64,000 nt of DNA from QHXQ01 sp036389395 (GCA_036389395.1 DASVPY010000019.1:1-64000), one strand, 5' to 3'; shown: positions 22,837-32,996, counted from the stretch's first letter. Program-made: numbers and translations. Notes: generated by a model from the sequence alone, not told the origin.

Positions 22837-24666
22837 TTAAGCCAGCACGCAGTCGAGGAACCAGTCGTCGTCGAAGAGGCCGCGCGCGGGCGGGGCCTCC
22901 GTGTTGAGCTTGCGGCTGACCTCGCCGCCGCTGCGAATCGTCTCGACGAGGTGGCGCGCGTCGGCGAAGGCTTCGAGGGCGCGCAGCAGTTGCGGGTCGC
23001 TGTCGAGCAGCGCGCGCGCGCCGGCCTCCGTGCCGAAGGCCGCGGTCAAGACCTCTTCACGCAGGCGTATGCGCGCGTAGTCGGCCTCGGCCTTGACCTG
23101 CGCCGCCGTCAGCCCCAGGTCGGGGTGGCGCTGCACGTAAGCCTGGAAGGCCTCGAAGACGCGGTCGGTGACGGGGTAGTCGGTCGGGCGCGCGTCGCGG
23201 TCGGTCTGCACACGCTCGACGCGGTACGATTCAAGCCCGCTGATCTGACCGGCGACCAGTTCGCGCGTGAAGGCGAAGGCGGCGTCGAAGACGCGCACGC
23301 GCGGCGGCGTGGTCACGTCGAGCGGCTTGACCTCGATGTCGGGCGTGATGCCGCCGCCGCCGTAGAAGACGCGCCCGCCCGCGGTCTTGACGGCGGGGCC
23401 GGCGGACTTCGGCGGCGTCGGCTGCGGCGTCGGCATGGCGTCGGCCGGCTGGCGCGTCGCGGGCACGGAGGGCGCGGGCGGCGTCTGCGGCGCGGGTTCG
23501 TCTTCGGGGCTGTGGCGCACGTAGTAGTCGTAGAGCGAGCCGCTCGAATAGTCGCGCTGGATCGAGCGGCCGTAAGGCGTGTAGTACTTCTGCGTCGTGA
23601 GCGTGAGGCCCGCGCCCCAAGGGCGCAACTCGAAGACGCGCTGCACCAGCCCCTTGCCGAAACTCGTCTCGCCGACGAGCAGCCCGCGCCCGTGATCCTG
23701 GATCGCGCCCGCGACGATCTCCGAGGCGGACGCCGTGTTGCGGTTGACTAAGACGACGAGCGGGAAGTCGGCCGGATCGAAGTCCGTGTTCTTGTAGGTC
23801 TTCGTCTGCGCGTACTCGCCGCGCCCGCGCACGGAGACGATGGTCGCGCCGCGCGGGAGGAACTGGCTCGCCACTTCAATCGCCTGATCGAGCAGCCCGC
23901 CGGGGTTGTTGCGCAAGTCGAGGACGAGTTGGCGCAGACCCGCCTTCTGCAAACGTTCGAGCGCGGCCTGTAGCTCGTCGCTCGTCGTGTGCGTGAAGCC
24001 GCCGGTGAGCGCGACGTAGCCCGTGCCCGCGGCGGGGTTGATCATGTAGGCGCTGCGGATCGAAGGCAGCGGCACGGTGTCGCGCCGGATCGTGAAGTAG
24101 AGCGGCACGGGCGAACCCGCGCGCTCCATCTTCAACAGGACGGGCGTGCCGCGGTCGCCGCGCACGGCCTTCGACACCTGCTCGCTCGTCCACTCGCTCG
24201 CGTCCTTGCCGTCCACCTCGATGATCTTGTCGCCGTAGCGCAGGCCCGCGCGCGCCGCGGGCGTGTCGGCCACGGGCGCTTGCACGTAGACGCCGTCGTG
24301 GTGGCGCAGGATGGTGACGCCGATGCCGTAGAACTGCGAGTCCTGATCCTGCTTGAGCCGGGCGAAGTCGGCGGGCGGGAAGAAGGTCGAGTGCGGGTCG
24401 AGGGTGGAGAGCATGCCCTGGATGGCCGCCTGGTTGGCCTTCTCGTAGTCGATCTCGTCGGCGTAGTTGTCGGTGACGAAGCCGAGCGCCTCCGTGTAGT
24501 CGCGTTCGATGGCCGCGTCCGGCTCGCCGCCGCGCGGCGCGGCGACCGTCGCGTGCGCGCGTAGGCGGCGGCCGATCTCGCCGCCGGCCGCCGCCGACAG
24601 CGCGATCAACAGCACCCCGAAGAGCAAACCGGCCTGTCGCCTGCGTCCCAAACGTGTACCTCGCAT
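22837..24666 (-). CDS. S41 family C-terminal processing peptidase
   Basis: 609 residues from the ATG at 24666. An N-terminal basic stretch and one signal-anchor helix (QAGLLFGVLLIALSAAAGG) come first, then the PDZ domain at about 90-180 (FYGIGVTILRHHDGVYV ... GLRYGDKIIEVDG). The tail-specific protease core follows, with catalytic Ser in NTASASEIVAGA (near 310) and Lys in GETSFGKGLVQ (near 335). Beyond the core is a Pro-rich linker and an extra C-terminal region of ~180 residues with a DPHSTFFPP-type family start. It cleaves envelope proteins from their C-termini in the periplasm. The usual CtpA length is 400-480, so the tail extension is notable. Confidence 0.92.
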   Translation of the reverse strand: MRGTRLGRRRQAGLLFGVLLIALSAAAGGEIGRRLRAHATVAAPRGGEPDAAIERDYTEALGFVTDNYADEIDYEKANQAAIQGMLSTLDPHSTFFPPADFARLKQDQDSQFYGIGVTILRHHDGVYVQAPVADTPAARAGLRYGDKIIEVDGKDASEWTSEQVSKAVRGDRGTPVLLKMERAGSPVPLYFTIRRDTVPLPSIRSAYMINPAAGTGYVALTGGFTHTTSDELQAALERLQKAGLRQLVLDLRNNPGGLLDQAIEVASQFLPRGATIVSVRGRGEYAQTKTYKNTDFDPADFPLVVLVNRNTASASEIVAGAIQDHGRGLLVGETSFGKGLVQRVFELRPWGAGLTLTTQKYYTPYGRSIQRDYSSGSLYDYYVRHSPEDEPAPQTPPAPSVPATRQPADAMPTPQPTPPKSAGPAVKTAGGRVFYGGGGITPDIEVKPLDVTTPPRVRVFDAAFAFTRELVAGQISGLESYRVERVQTDRDARPTDYPVTDRVFEAFQAYVQRHPDLGLTAAQVKAEADYARIRLREEVLTAAFGTEAGARALLDSDPQLLRALEAFADARHLVETIRSGGEVSRKLNTEAPPARGLFDDDWFLDCVLA

Positions 24667-24909
24667 CAAAGTCTGCGGCACAACCAGAACCCGCCGAAAT
24701 CTTAACACACGCACCCGGCGGCGGCCACGCGCGGGGCCGGCGAAAGAAGTATGTGACAACGGGCGGCGCGACAGGCTAAACTGCTAGACGCGGTTCGGCG
24801 GCGTAAAGCCCCGCGCCCCGGAGCGCGCGCGCCCGCCGCCCCGGCGCGCCGCCGGTCGCCTTAGCCCGCCGGCCCCGTACTTTGCGCCCGACCCCTTTTA
24901 ACTGCGCTT

Positions 24910-25770
24910 ATGTCTTTCTCGCTCTCGCTGGTCATCCCGGCTTACAACGAAGAGGCGCGACTCGGCAAGACCTTGCGCGAGGTCTTCGCCTACCTGAACG
25001 CCGAGCAGCCGGCGAGCGAGCTGATCGTCGTGGACGACGGCTCGCGCGACGGCACGGTGCGCGTGGCCGAAGAGGCGTTCGCCGCCCACGCCGGCCGGGT
25101 CAGCCCGCAGGTCATACGCCTGCGGCCCAACGCCGGCAAAGGCTACGCCGTCCGCACGGGGCTGCTCGCCGCGCGCGCGCCCGTCGCCCTCTTCTCCGAC
25201 GCCGATCTGTCCACGCCCATCACCGAGACGCCCAAGCTGACGGGCCCGATCCGCGCCGGGCAGTACGACGTGGTCTTCGGCTCGCGCGCGCTCGACCGCG
25301 AACTGGTCGGCGTGCGCCAGCCCATGGCGCGCGAGTTGAGCGGGCGCTTCTTCAACGTCATGGTGCGGCTCGGCACGGGGCTGCCGTTCGCCGACACGCA
25401 ATGCGGCTTCAAGGCGTTCCGCCTCGACGTGTGCCGCCCGCTCGTCGAGGCTTGCGTCATAGACCGCTTCGGCTTCGACGTGGAACTGCTCTACGTCGCC
25501 TACGCCGCGGGCTTGCGGCTGAAAGAGTGGCCCGTGCGCTGGAACGACGTGGCCGGCAGCAAGGTCAGCTTCCAGACGGGGCTGCAAGGCTTCAACGAAA
25601 TCCGCGCCGTCCGCCGCCACGCCCGCCGCGGCACTTACGCCGCCGCCATCGAACACGTCCGCGACATCGTCGCCCACACCGACACGCGCGCCCCGCTCTA
25701 CGACGAGACCAAGGGCGCGCCCCCCAGCGACATCGCCCCCGAACTCGCCACCGCCGACCGCCGCCTCTAA
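24910..25770 (+). CDS. Family 2 glycosyltransferase, dolichyl-phosphate-sugar-synthase-like
   Basis: 286 residues. The GT-A fold starts SLVIPAYNEEARLGKTLREV, followed by ELIVVDDGSRDGTVRV, NAGKGYAVRTG, the metal-binding FSDADLSTPI and DTQCGFKAFR. This is typical of enzymes that move a sugar from a nucleotide to a polyprenyl phosphate. There is no C-terminal membrane domain, so it resembles the soluble Dpm1 type. The C-terminal ~35 residues are variable. It stands alone on the plus strand after the divergent S41 protease. Confidence 0.87.
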   Translation: MSFSLSLVIPAYNEEARLGKTLREVFAYLNAEQPASELIVVDDGSRDGTVRVAEEAFAAHAGRVSPQVIRLRPNAGKGYAVRTGLLAARAPVALFSDADLSTPITETPKLTGPIRAGQYDVVFGSRALDRELVGVRQPMARELSGRFFNVMVRLGTGLPFADTQCGFKAFRLDVCRPLVEACVIDRFGFDVELLYVAYAAGLRLKEWPVRWNDVAGSKVSFQTGLQGFNEIRAVRRHARRGTYAAAIEHVRDIVAHTDTRAPLYDETKGAPPSDIAPELATADRRL

Positions 25771-25893
25771 CCGCGCCCGCCAACCGCACACAAACGCGAT
25801 CCACTCCGCTTTAGCAGTCGCCGCCAAGTGGCCCTGTAAAGCGACGCCGAACAGCGGTATAGTTTCTTCCGGCATAAAGAGAGGGTGAGGCTG

Positions 25894-26139
25894 ATGCTTG
25901 ATTTGAAGTATTCGCTCGTCATCGAGGCGACGGCTGATCCGACGTTCTTCGGTTTCTACTCGCCGGAGTTGGAAGGCTTCACGGGCGTCGGGCACTCGAT
26001 AGAGGACTGCATCTATCAAGCGCGGTGGGGGATGGAGGAACACGTCGCGCTGCTGCGCGAGCAGGGCTTGCCCGTGCCCGAGCCGGACGCGAACCCCACC
26101 GTGACCGTGCAGAACGAGTCGCGGCTCGCGGCGGCTTAG
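25894..26139 (+). CDS. Orphan HicB-like protein
   Basis: 81 residues with the HicB fold (KYSLVIEATADPTFFGFYSPELEGF, then SIEDCIYQARWGMEEHVALL and EQGLPVPEPD). No hicA partner lies beside it. It ends 18 nt before pdxJ and is probably co-transcribed with it. It may be a solitary antitoxin remnant or a regulator. GAGGGTGAGG precedes the ATG; a TATAGT at 25858-25863 may be its -10 box. Confidence 0.75.
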   Translation: MLDLKYSLVIEATADPTFFGFYSPELEGFTGVGHSIEDCIYQARWGMEEHVALLREQGLPVPEPDANPTVTVQNESRLAAA

Positions 26140-26157
26140 CGCCGGAAGGCTATCGCG

Positions 26158-26904
26158 ATGAGCGCACGACTGAACGTGAACATCGATCACGTCGCGACGG
26201 TGAGGCAGGCGCGGCGCGCGCCGGAGCCGAGCGTCTTGGCGGCGGCGCTGCTGTGCGAGCAGGCGGGCGCGGACGGCATCACCGTCCACCTGCGCGGCGA
26301 CCGCCGGCACATACAGGACGCGGACGTGTACCTCCTGCGCCGCGCGTTGACCACCTACCTCAACGTCGAGATGGCGACGACCGACGAGATGCTGAAGATC
26401 GCTTTGGACGTGCGCCCCGACGCCGTCTCGCTCGTGCCCGAAAGCCCCGACGAGATCACGACCGAGGGCGGCCTGGACGTGCGCGCCAACTTCGACGCGG
26501 TGCGCGCCGCCGCCGAACGCCTGCGCGCCGCGGGCGTCTTCGTCAGCCTCTTCATAGACCCGGACGGCGCGCAGATCGCCGCCGCGCGCGACGCGGGCGC
26601 GCAACAGGTCGAACTCTGCACCGCGGCTTACGCCGATGCGACGCTCGGCGCGGCCGGTTTGCACGGCGCGGGCGCGGACAAGGCCGCCGAAGAACTCCGC
26701 CGCCTGCGCGAAGCGGCCGTGCTCGCGGCGCAGTCGGGCTTACAAGTCGCCGCCGGGCACGGGCTGACCTACCGCAACATCGGCGCGCTCGCCGCCGTCC
26801 GCGAAATCCGCGAGTACAACATCGGCCACAACATCATCGCCCGCGCAGTGCTGGTCGGCTTGGAGCGCGCCGTCGCCGAGATGCGCGCAGCGATAAGAGG
26901 TTAG
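26158..26904 (+). CDS. pdxJ: Pyridoxine 5'-phosphate synthase
   Basis: 248 residues, TIM barrel. PdxJ signatures: LNVNIDHVATVRQARR, GADGITVHLRGDRRHIQDADV, the VSLVPE loop and AGHGLTYRNIG, with the final EYNIGHNIIARAVLVGLE. It condenses 1-deoxy-xylulose 5-phosphate with 3-amino-2-oxopropyl phosphate to form pyridoxine 5'-phosphate in the DXP-dependent vitamin B6 pathway. pdxA is not in the window. It is followed by a perfect GTTCAA hairpin. Confidence 0.95.
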   Translation: MSARLNVNIDHVATVRQARRAPEPSVLAAALLCEQAGADGITVHLRGDRRHIQDADVYLLRRALTTYLNVEMATTDEMLKIALDVRPDAVSLVPESPDEITTEGGLDVRANFDAVRAAAERLRAAGVFVSLFIDPDGAQIAAARDAGAQQVELCTAAYADATLGAAGLHGAGADKAAEELRRLREAAVLAAQSGLQVAAGHGLTYRNIGALAAVREIREYNIGHNIIARAVLVGLERAVAEMRAAIRG

Positions 26905-26910
26905 TAAAGA

Positions 26911-26985
26911 GTTCAAAGTTCAAGGTTCAACGTTCAAGGTTAGCTGCGTGCTAAAACCTTGAACGTTGAACCTTGAACTTTGAAC
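26911..26985. repeat. Perfect 31-bp hairpin, GTTCAAG heptad type
   Basis: GTTCAAAGTTCAAGGTTCAA... (26911-26941) is the exact reverse complement of 26955-26985, with a 13-nt loop. Unit order (AAAG, AAGG, AACG, AAGG) is preserved between the arms, showing that the arms are copies of each other and not independent arrays. Confidence 0.92.
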
Positions 26986-26995
26986 GCACACTTAA

Positions 26996-27069
26996 AACGC
27001 CGGGCGGCGTGCGTGGCGGGGAAGTGGCTCCCGATCCACCTCCCCGCCGCGCGGCGCGCGCCCGGCGTT
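26996..27069. terminator. GC-rich stem-loop between pdxJ and the DUF3072 gene
   Basis: AACGCCGGGC and GGCGGGGAAGTGG on the left pair with CCACCTCCCCGCC and GCCCGGCGTT on the right, flanked by AAA and TTT. It separates two convergent genes and could terminate both. Confidence 0.65.
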
Positions 27070-27115
27070 TGCTCCGACCGGCGGGGCCGGCCGAAAGTCG
27101 TTAAAGATCGATTCG

Positions 27116-27349
27116 TTAAGCCGCCGCTTGGCCTTGGCCGCGGCCGGTCTTGGCCTGCAACTCGTCAATGCGCTTCGACGCCTCGGCTTTGGTCAGGTTC
27201 TCGTCGAACTCTTCCTTGGCCTCTTCGGAGAGCGTCTTGAGGTACGAGCGCTGCGCGCCGGTCATCGGCTCGTCGCCCGTCGTCCAGTCCTCGGGCCGCT
27301 TGATCGTGTTGCTCTCGTCCGCCTGTTCCTGCGTCCGCTTGTCGGTCAT
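27116..27349 (-). CDS. DUF3072 domain protein
   Basis: 77 residues. Contains the whole DUF3072 core: DEPMTGAQRSYLKTLSEEA, then EFDENLTKAEASKRIDELQ, and a Gly/Gln/Ala tail. The family is small, soluble and of unknown function, with a segment reminiscent of the SAP-like helix-turn-helix used for nucleic-acid contact. It lies 62 nt downstream of ruvB on the same strand, so it may share its transcript. Confidence 0.88.
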   Translation of the reverse strand: MTDKRTQEQADESNTIKRPEDWTTGDEPMTGAQRSYLKTLSEEAKEEFDENLTKAEASKRIDELQAKTGRGQGQAAA

Positions 27350-27411
27350 AACTTATGCCTCCCTCTGTTCGTTCGTCTTTCAGATACGGGGGATAAACTT
27401 TTCAGCCGCCG

Positions 27412-28464
27412 CTAGCTCGCCAGCAAGTCCTGCTGCTCGCGCCGGGGCGGCGCGAGACCGAGGTGCTTGTAGGCGGCGCGGGTGGCGACGCGCCCGCGCG
27501 GCGTGCGGTTCAGGAAACCGATCTGGATCAGGTACGGCTCGATCATCTCTTCGATGGACTCGCGCTCCTCGCTGATCGAGGCCGCAATCGTGCCGATGCC
27601 CACGGGGCCGCCGTCGAACTTCTCGATGATGGCGGAGAGAATCTTGCGATCCACTTCGTCGAGGCCGAACTTGTCCACCTCCATCTCGTCGAGCGCGCGC
27701 TTGGCGACCGCGACCGTGATGCGCCCGTCGCCGATGACCTGCGCGTAGTCGCGGACGCGGCGCAAGAGCCGGTTGGCGATGCGCGGCGTGCCGCGTGCGC
27801 GCCGCGCGATCTCCTTCGCGCCGCTCGCCTCGATCTCCACGCTCAGTATCTCGGCCGAGCGGTGGACGATGATCTCCAAGTCCTTCTGCGCGTAAAAGTC
27901 CAGGTGGAAGACGATGCCGAAGCGCCCGCGCAACGGGGCGGTGATCAGGCCGGCGCGCGTCGTCGCGCCGACTAAGGTGAACTTCGGCAGGTCTAACTTG
28001 ATCGAGCGGGCGGCCGTCCCTTGCCCGATCATGATGTCGAGCTGGTAGTCCTCCATCGCGGGGTAGAGCACTTCCTCGATCTGCGGCTTGAGGCGGTGTA
28101 TCTCGTCTATGAAGAGCACCTCGCCTTCTTGCAGGTTGGTGAGGACGGCCGCCAGGTCGCCGCCGCGCTCGATGGCCGGCGCGCTGACGGCCTTGAGCGG
28201 CGCGCCCATCTCCTGCGCAATGATCTGCGAGAGCGTGGTCTTGCCCAGGCCGGGCGGGCCGAAGAAGAGTACGTGGTCGAGCGCCTCGCGCCGTTGCCTG
28301 GCGGCGCGCAGGAAGATCTTGAGGTTGGTCGTGATCTTCGTCTGCCCGATGTACTCGTCGAGCGCGCGCGGGCGCAAGCTGGGTTCGGCCTGCCGATCCT
28401 CCGGCGTCGCCTCGCCCGCCACGGCCGCGCGCCGCGCCTCCTCAAGTGTCGCTTCCAACGCCAT
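27412..28464 (-). CDS. ruvB: Holliday junction branch migration ATPase RuvB
   Basis: 350 residues. AAA+ core with Walker A FGPPGLGKTTLSQ, Walker B LFIDEIHRL, sensor region VGATTRAGLI and arginine-finger segment LRGRFGIV. The C-terminal winged helix has GTIAASISEERESIEEMIEP and FLNRTPRGRVAT. RuvB hexamers drive branch migration together with RuvA during recombinational repair; ruvA and ruvC are not adjacent. The sequence is complete and typical. Confidence 0.97.
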   Translation of the reverse strand: MALEATLEEARRAAVAGEATPEDRQAEPSLRPRALDEYIGQTKITTNLKIFLRAARQRREALDHVLFFGPPGLGKTTLSQIIAQEMGAPLKAVSAPAIERGGDLAAVLTNLQEGEVLFIDEIHRLKPQIEEVLYPAMEDYQLDIMIGQGTAARSIKLDLPKFTLVGATTRAGLITAPLRGRFGIVFHLDFYAQKDLEIIVHRSAEILSVEIEASGAKEIARRARGTPRIANRLLRRVRDYAQVIGDGRITVAVAKRALDEMEVDKFGLDEVDRKILSAIIEKFDGGPVGIGTIAASISEERESIEEMIEPYLIQIGFLNRTPRGRVATRAAYKHLGLAPPRREQQDLLAS

Positions 28465-28512
28465 CCGCGCCCTCTCCCCTTGTCGTCTTTAGCCGCCTAC
28501 CGAACGAGCCGC

Positions 28513-28541
28513 ATTATACCTTGTCTGAAATAATGTTTCAA
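28513..28541 (-). promoter_or_regulatory. Consensus-like sigma70 promoter of ruvB
   Basis: On the minus strand, TTGAAA (28541-28536), a 17-nt spacer and a perfect TATAAT (28518-28513). Start near 28506, giving a leader of about 40 nt. Confidence 0.8.
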
Positions 28542-28621
28542 CCATGAAACGCACGCCGGAGTTAAGAAAATGCTTGAAGGAAGCAGGCGCGGAAGAGGGT
28601 GTGGGCAGACCCACGGAATGA

Positions 28622-28650
28622 AAAAGCGGAAGCTGCGCGCCTCCGCTTGA
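28622..28650 (-). terminator. Intrinsic terminator after atpC
   Basis: On the minus strand AAGCGGAGG pairs with CTTCCGCTT around a CGCGCAG-type loop and is followed by TTTCATT. It ends the atpD-atpC transcript just before the ruvB promoter region. Confidence 0.7.
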
Positions 28651-28672
28651 GCGACGGTGAACGTGATTCGCG

Positions 28673-29092
28673 TTAGCCGCGCGGCGGGTTCTGTTCGGCC
28701 AGTTGGAGGCGGGCGTTGGCGCGGTCGAGTTCGGCGCGGGCGCGCTCGAAGTCGGCCGACTCGCCGGTGAACGCGCCGAGGGCGCGCTCGGCCTGATCGC
28801 GGGCCTGGCGCGCGGCGGCCGGATCGATCTCGTCGGCGCGCTCGGCCTGTTCGGCCAGGACGGAGACGCGGTCGCGGTTGACCTCGACGAAGCCGCCCGC
28901 GACGAGCAGGCGCTCGGTCAGCGCGCCTTGCGTGTAGGTCAGCACGCCGGTCTGCAACTGCGAGATGAGCGGCGTGTGGCCGGGCAGGATGCCGATCTCG
29001 CCGCCCAGGCCCGGCACGGAGACGAAGTCCACCGTCTCCGACAACACGCCCCGCTCCGGCGTGATCACGTCGAGTTGGATTCTGTCAGCCAT
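28673..29092 (-). CDS. atpC: F1F0 ATP synthase epsilon subunit
   Basis: 139 residues: beta-sandwich N-domain (IQLDVITPERGVLSETVDFV, PGLGGEIGILPGHTPLIS, GGFVEVNRDRVSVLA) and the two-helix C-domain that can inhibit rotation. Located 70 nt after atpD on the same strand, with a GATGTCA hairpin in the gap. Complete. Confidence 0.95.
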   Translation of the reverse strand: MADRIQLDVITPERGVLSETVDFVSVPGLGGEIGILPGHTPLISQLQTGVLTYTQGALTERLLVAGGFVEVNRDRVSVLAEQAERADEIDPAAARQARDQAERALGAFTGESADFERARAELDRANARLQLAEQNPPRG

Positions 29093-29106
29093 AAGAAGCA
29101 GAGGTT

Positions 29107-29159
29107 AGATGTCAGATGTCAGGTGTTAGTGAAGTCAGCCGGACTGACATCTGACATCT
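29107..29159. repeat. Hairpin between atpD and atpC, GATGTCA heptad type
   Basis: AGATGTCAGATGTCAG (29107-29122) is perfectly complementary to 29144-29159, with an inner AGTC/GACT stem. It lies between two genes whose products assemble into one complex, so it may tune the relative amount of the two messages. Confidence 0.88.
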
Positions 29160-29162
29160 TCT

Positions 29163-30692
<1,530 letters not shown>

Positions 30693-30759
30693 ACTCTTAG
30701 CGCAAGCTCCTCTTCAGATGTTAAAGGGCGGAAAATTGCTGCGGTTTCTTAAGGAAATG

Positions 30760-30768
30760 AAGATAGCA
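30760..30768 (-). promoter_or_regulatory. Candidate extended -10 promoter of atpDC
   Basis: On the minus strand TGC precedes TATCTT (30765-30760), about 70 nt before the atpD start. No clear -35. Confidence 0.35.
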
Positions 30769-30822
30769 CACGCCCGCGGCCAAGGCAAAAGCACGCCGGG
30801 AAAGGCGTCGGGGCGGGCGCGC

Positions 30823-31092
30823 CTACTCGTCTTCGTCGTAGCGGATTTTCATGCCGCGCAGGGTGCGCCGGTCTTCGTCCGTGAGTTCGAGCGTCACGTC
30901 GGCGGCGCGCTGTCGGTCGGACTCGTTCAACTCGCGCAGGCCGATGACGAGCTTGAGCGACAGCTCCAACTCGTAGCCGGCCTCGCGCAGCCGCGCGATG
31001 GCGTCGGCCACTTCGGGCGCGCGCTCGACCGCCGCGTTGATGGCGCGGCCCAGGTCTTCCACGATCTCTTTGGCGTCGTCGTTGAGTTCCAA
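30823..31092 (-). CDS. Small acidic helical protein of unknown function
   Basis: 89 residues, acidic, fully helical in appearance (DDAKEIVEDLGRAINAAVERA ... GYELELSLKLVIGLREL). It ends with LTDEDRRTLRGMKIRYDEDE. The start is TTG with TTAGGG upstream; no ATG fits. It lies 130 nt upstream of atpD on the same strand but is probably separate because of the intervening atpD promoter. Family not recognised. Confidence 0.6.
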   Translation of the reverse strand: MELNDDAKEIVEDLGRAINAAVERAPEVADAIARLREAGYELELSLKLVIGLRELNESDRQRAADVTLELTDEDRRTLRGMKIRYDEDE

Positions 31093-31236
31093 GCCCTAAC
31101 ACCCAATCGCGGCGCGCGACCCGAAAGGGCCTCAGCGCCGCGTGCGATGCTAAGCGACCGCGGGGCGGGCGGTCAACCGAAGCGACCGCGCGGTAGTGGT
31201 TTCGTCTGAGCTTGAGGGCCGGCGGGAGGGGCTGCA

Positions 31237-31327
31237 CCACCGAGACACGGAGGGCACAGAGTTAGCACGGAGCCTTGAATGGCTATCAAGCCTCCGTGCC
31301 GCCTCTGTGCCCTCCGTGTCTCGGTGG
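31237..31327. repeat. Perfect 24-bp hairpin, CACGGAGG type, with inner stem
   Basis: CCACCGAGACACGGAGGGCA... (31237-31260) is exactly complementary to 31304-31327. An inner stem pairs GCACGGAG (31265-31272) with CTCCGTGC (31292-31299). It lies in the gap 31093-31388, which otherwise shows no gene. Confidence 0.9.
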
Positions 31328-31388
31328 TGAACGGCCTCGGATAACGCGCAACTCAAACTTAACCACTACTGGCCGCGCGGGCCGCTTC

Positions 31389-32507
31389 TTAAGAGCGCGA
31401 CGCCGCGGGCGCGAGGCTGTCTACGGCCGCGTAGATGCGTAGGTACGTTTGCGTCTCGGCGGGGATGAGCGCGCGCCAGCCCGCGCCGCCCCGCTTGAGG
31501 TACGAGGGCAGCCGCGCCGGGTTCGAGTTATAGCCGGCGGCGAGCAGCTCGGCTTGCGTGGCCAGCCCGGTCGCAAGCGCCTGGCGCACCTCTTCGCTGC
31601 GGAGCAGGCCGTCCCAGGTGTCCTGCATGTAGAGGAGCATGGCGCGGGCCGCGTTCTCGTGGTCGCGCATCCCGGCGACGAAGTCCGCGTCGAGATTTGC
31701 GGCGGGGTGCTGTGCGCGCACCGCCTGGTAGGTCTGCGGGATCATCTGGATCATACCGCCCGCGCCGGCCGTCGAAACGGAGTAGCGGTAGGTGTCGCCC
31801 GCGTTCAGCGCGTAGAGCGTGCGAATTTCGTCGAAGAGCGTGGCGTGGTCTTCCGTCGCGAAACGCTTGTGGTCGGCGTGCTCGACGACGGCGAGCCGCT
31901 CGGCCACGGCCACCACGTCGGGCGCGATCCGCACGCCCTGCCCGGCGAGCCGCGCGGCGGCGGCGTCGAGCGTGCGGCGGACGTAAGCGCCGCCCGCGCG
32001 CGCGAGCGCCGGCTGCGCGAGCGCCGGGTGTGCCGAGGTGTAGTAGGCCACTTCGCTGAGCGCGCCTTGCTTCTCGACCGGGTAGCGCACGAGGAGCGGT
32101 TCGAGCGCGCGCCCCGCCGCGTCCGTCACCGCGACGGCCGTGTTCACGTAGTTGGCACGGACGACGCGCAAGCGGAGCGGCGCGCCCCCTGCCGTGCGGA
32201 CGAGCGTCTCGGCGTCCTGACTGGTGAAGAGCGCCTTGGGCACTTGGAGCACCTGGAGCGGCGCGTCCGCGGCCGCCGCGACGACGAGCGCCACGGTGTC
32301 GGCGGGCGCGGGCGTCTGCGCGTCGAGCAGCGCGCGCGCCTCGCGTATGCGCGCGTGCAGGGCGCTGAGCGCGAGTTGGTCGGGCGCGAGCGCGGCGGCT
32401 TCGACCGCGCCGTGCCGCGCGGCGTCCGTCGGCCGCAGGTGCAGGCGCGAGAGCGCCGGCGCGAAGAAGGTCAGGAGCGGGAGGGCAAATAGAAACACTT
32501 TTCTCAT
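31389..32507 (-). CDS. Secreted lytic-transglycosylase-like protein
   Basis: 372 residues. A signal peptide (MRKVFLFALPLLTFFAPALS) leads an Ala-rich N-terminal region. The C-terminal SLT-like segment has VSTAGAGGMIQMIPQTYQAV, equivalent to the SxxGAxGLMQxxPxT motif, followed by AGYNSNPARLPSYLKRGG. The catalytic Glu expected upstream of the motif could be one in the DEIRTLYALNAGDTYRYS stretch, but I cannot place it with certainty, so activity is unproven. It would act on peptidoglycan in the periplasm. The ATG at 32507 is used because the signal peptide begins there. Confidence 0.7.
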   Translation of the reverse strand: MRKVFLFALPLLTFFAPALSRLHLRPTDAARHGAVEAAALAPDQLALSALHARIREARALLDAQTPAPADTVALVVAAAADAPLQVLQVPKALFTSQDAETLVRTAGGAPLRLRVVRANYVNTAVAVTDAAGRALEPLLVRYPVEKQGALSEVAYYTSAHPALAQPALARAGGAYVRRTLDAAAARLAGQGVRIAPDVVAVAERLAVVEHADHKRFATEDHATLFDEIRTLYALNAGDTYRYSVSTAGAGGMIQMIPQTYQAVRAQHPAANLDADFVAGMRDHENAARAMLLYMQDTWDGLLRSEEVRQALATGLATQAELLAAGYNSNPARLPSYLKRGGAGWRALIPAETQTYLRIYAAVDSLAPAASRS

Positions 32508-32660
32508 CGCGTTTCGAGTCTGATCCTTGGGCTGCCGTGTCAGGTTATGGGCGTGTGGGGGAGACGGGTATACGACGCGTGCCGGCGCGCGCCGGTTGCA
32601 CGTACACCGGGCGCTCAATGTGATGTGCTCGCTGCAACGAAACAGTGCGGCGGCCCGCCG

Positions 32661-32690
32661 TTGGGCCGTTTGCCGGCGGCGCGCTATGCT
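32661..32690 (+). promoter_or_regulatory. Candidate promoter of the zinc-ribbon/mutase operon
   Basis: TTGGGC (32661-32666), an 18-nt spacer and TATGCT (32685-32690), about 80 nt before the ATG at 32769. The gap 32508-32768 between the divergent genes holds no other visible signal. Confidence 0.45.
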
Positions 32691-32768
32691 AGGCTGCGCG
32701 GCGAACGCACACAGACGACCGGCACGCGAAGCCCGCGCCCGCGCCGGCCGCCACGAACGGAGTGAGAG

Positions 32769-32996
32769 ATGAAACGCTGCCCGACCTGTCAGGCGAGTTA
32801 CCCGGACGACGCGAGCTTCTGCGGCGCGGACGGGACGCCGCTCGCGAGCGCCGCGCCCGTCGAGGCGCGTACCGCCGCGCCGGAAGCTTTGAGCGTCAGC
32901 GAGCGGCTCGAACGGTTACATGAACTGTACGCGATGGGGCTGTTGACCGAGTTCGAGTACGCCTACGAACGGCGCAAGATCGTCGTCGAGGGATGA
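32769..32996 (+). CDS. Zinc-ribbon and SHOCT-like small protein
   Basis: 75 residues. Four-Cys-type ribbon start (MKRCPTCQASYPDDASFCGADG), an Ala-rich linker, and a C-terminal short helical segment ERLERLHELYAMGLLTEFEYAYERRK, which matches the SHOCT pattern found at protein ends that mediate oligomerisation. GAGTGAGAG precedes the ATG. The stop is four bases before the mutase ATG, so the two are translationally linked, though a functional tie to the mutase is not obvious. Confidence 0.8.
   Translation: MKRCPTCQASYPDDASFCGADGTPLASAAPVEARTAAPEALSVSERLERLHELYAMGLLTEFEYAYERRKIVVEG

Noticed and set aside
28543..28620. 25-codon plus-strand frame starting MKRTPELRKC
   Set aside because: It overlaps the ruvB promoter region in reverse, has no Shine-Dalgarno sequence and no visible conservation signal.
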